Origin: Corella eumyota | Lineage: Eukaryota; Chordata; Ascidiacea; Phlebobranchia; Corellidae | Assembly (NCBI GenBank): GCA_963082875.1 | Contig: OY720098.1 | Location: 10,726,001-10,790,000, forward strand | Reading direction: 5' to 3' | DNA length: 64,000 nt | Shown: positions 63,901-64,000 of the stretch, in pieces | How positions within the stretch are numbered: position 1 is the first letter of the stretch | Layout of the letters: each line of letters starts with the position of its first letter | Program-made: the position numbers and the translations under genes | Notes under the pieces: generated by a model | Seen by the model: the letters and a program-made list of their open reading frames with translations, nothing else | Database searches by the model: none | Told to the model about the DNA's origin: nothing

Positions 63901-64000
63901 TCTATAATAAATTGATTTCACATTAAGTTGAGCTTATCTGAGACTGAGATAATTAGCTATTATTCCAACCTCATTCGAAGTGCACACTTGTCTTCGTTGA
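60969..64000 (-). CDS. DD3-3-like secreted/membrane protein, C-terminal part
   Basis: Partial at the 5' end, which lies beyond the window. Exons in view: >64000-63970, 63901-63752, 63501-63402, 63230-63051, 62607-62499, 62414-62243, 62028-61860, 61660-61465 and 61105-60969, all in phase. Matches to Dictyostelium DD3-3 as I know it include [60 protein letters not shown] and DKTDRHN. Downstream of the DD3-3 core is an extra segment with [15 protein letters not shown], resembling the start of a ZU5-type domain. A single membrane helix follows (about 25 Ile/Val-rich residues after GTGITG) and a short cytoplasmic tail [18 protein letters not shown]3-3 is a cAMP-repressed developmental gene product of unknown biochemistry. 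I infer a type I membrane glycoprotein. Confidence 0.85.

Overview
The window looks like nuclear DNA of an ascidian tunicate, most likely Ciona or a close relative. It is AT-rich, with small spliced genes packed closely together. Reading frames join across many short GT-AG introns. Several genes have a 3' splice site just before the start codon with no obvious upstream exon, as expected where mRNAs are SL trans-spliced. Identifications come from reading protein motifs. Exon boundaries come from splice consensus plus phase bookkeeping; no search was run.

Layout. 1-1365: 3' flank. 1366-4649 (-): UPF3, a nonsense-mediated-decay factor, 11 exons. 5259-6308 (-): unrecognised 103-residue gene, 4 exons. 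7188-32500 (-): a p53/p63/p73-family gene over 25 kb, with a complete DNA-binding domain, tetramerisation domain, a p63/p73-like tail and four separate phase-compatible N-termini. 32501-36350: intergenic. 36351-40581 (+): three close genes, DUSP11-type RNA phosphatase, nicotinamide riboside kinase and carbohydrate sulfotransferase A. 42118-46964 (+): cystathionine beta-synthase, with a 12-nt optional microexon. 49297-51549 (+): sulfotransferase B, a paralogue of A with the same intron phases. 52301-55488 (-): intron-rich cytosolic HSP70 ending EEVD, with a heat-shock element upstream. 56828-57543: a foldback repeat whose arms are tandem arrays. 59567-59926 (+): unrecognised 119-residue ORF. 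60969-64000 (-): 3' part of a gene for a DD3-3-like secreted/membrane protein, running off the window. Five tRNA-derived SINE copies are scattered through the window.

The most interesting part is the p53-family locus. Two upstream first-exon routes converge on a shared activation exon, and two downstream first exons bypass it. All four enter the common exons in the same phase. In one isoform the transactivation tryptophan is created by the splice junction; in the other it is replaced by methionine, but an FxxxLxxM motif lies just upstream. The locus also carries a marked cluster of TCACGTGA palindromes, CRE palindromes and a GC-richer island near an internal start. No virus-like element, CRISPR array or toxin remnant was seen.
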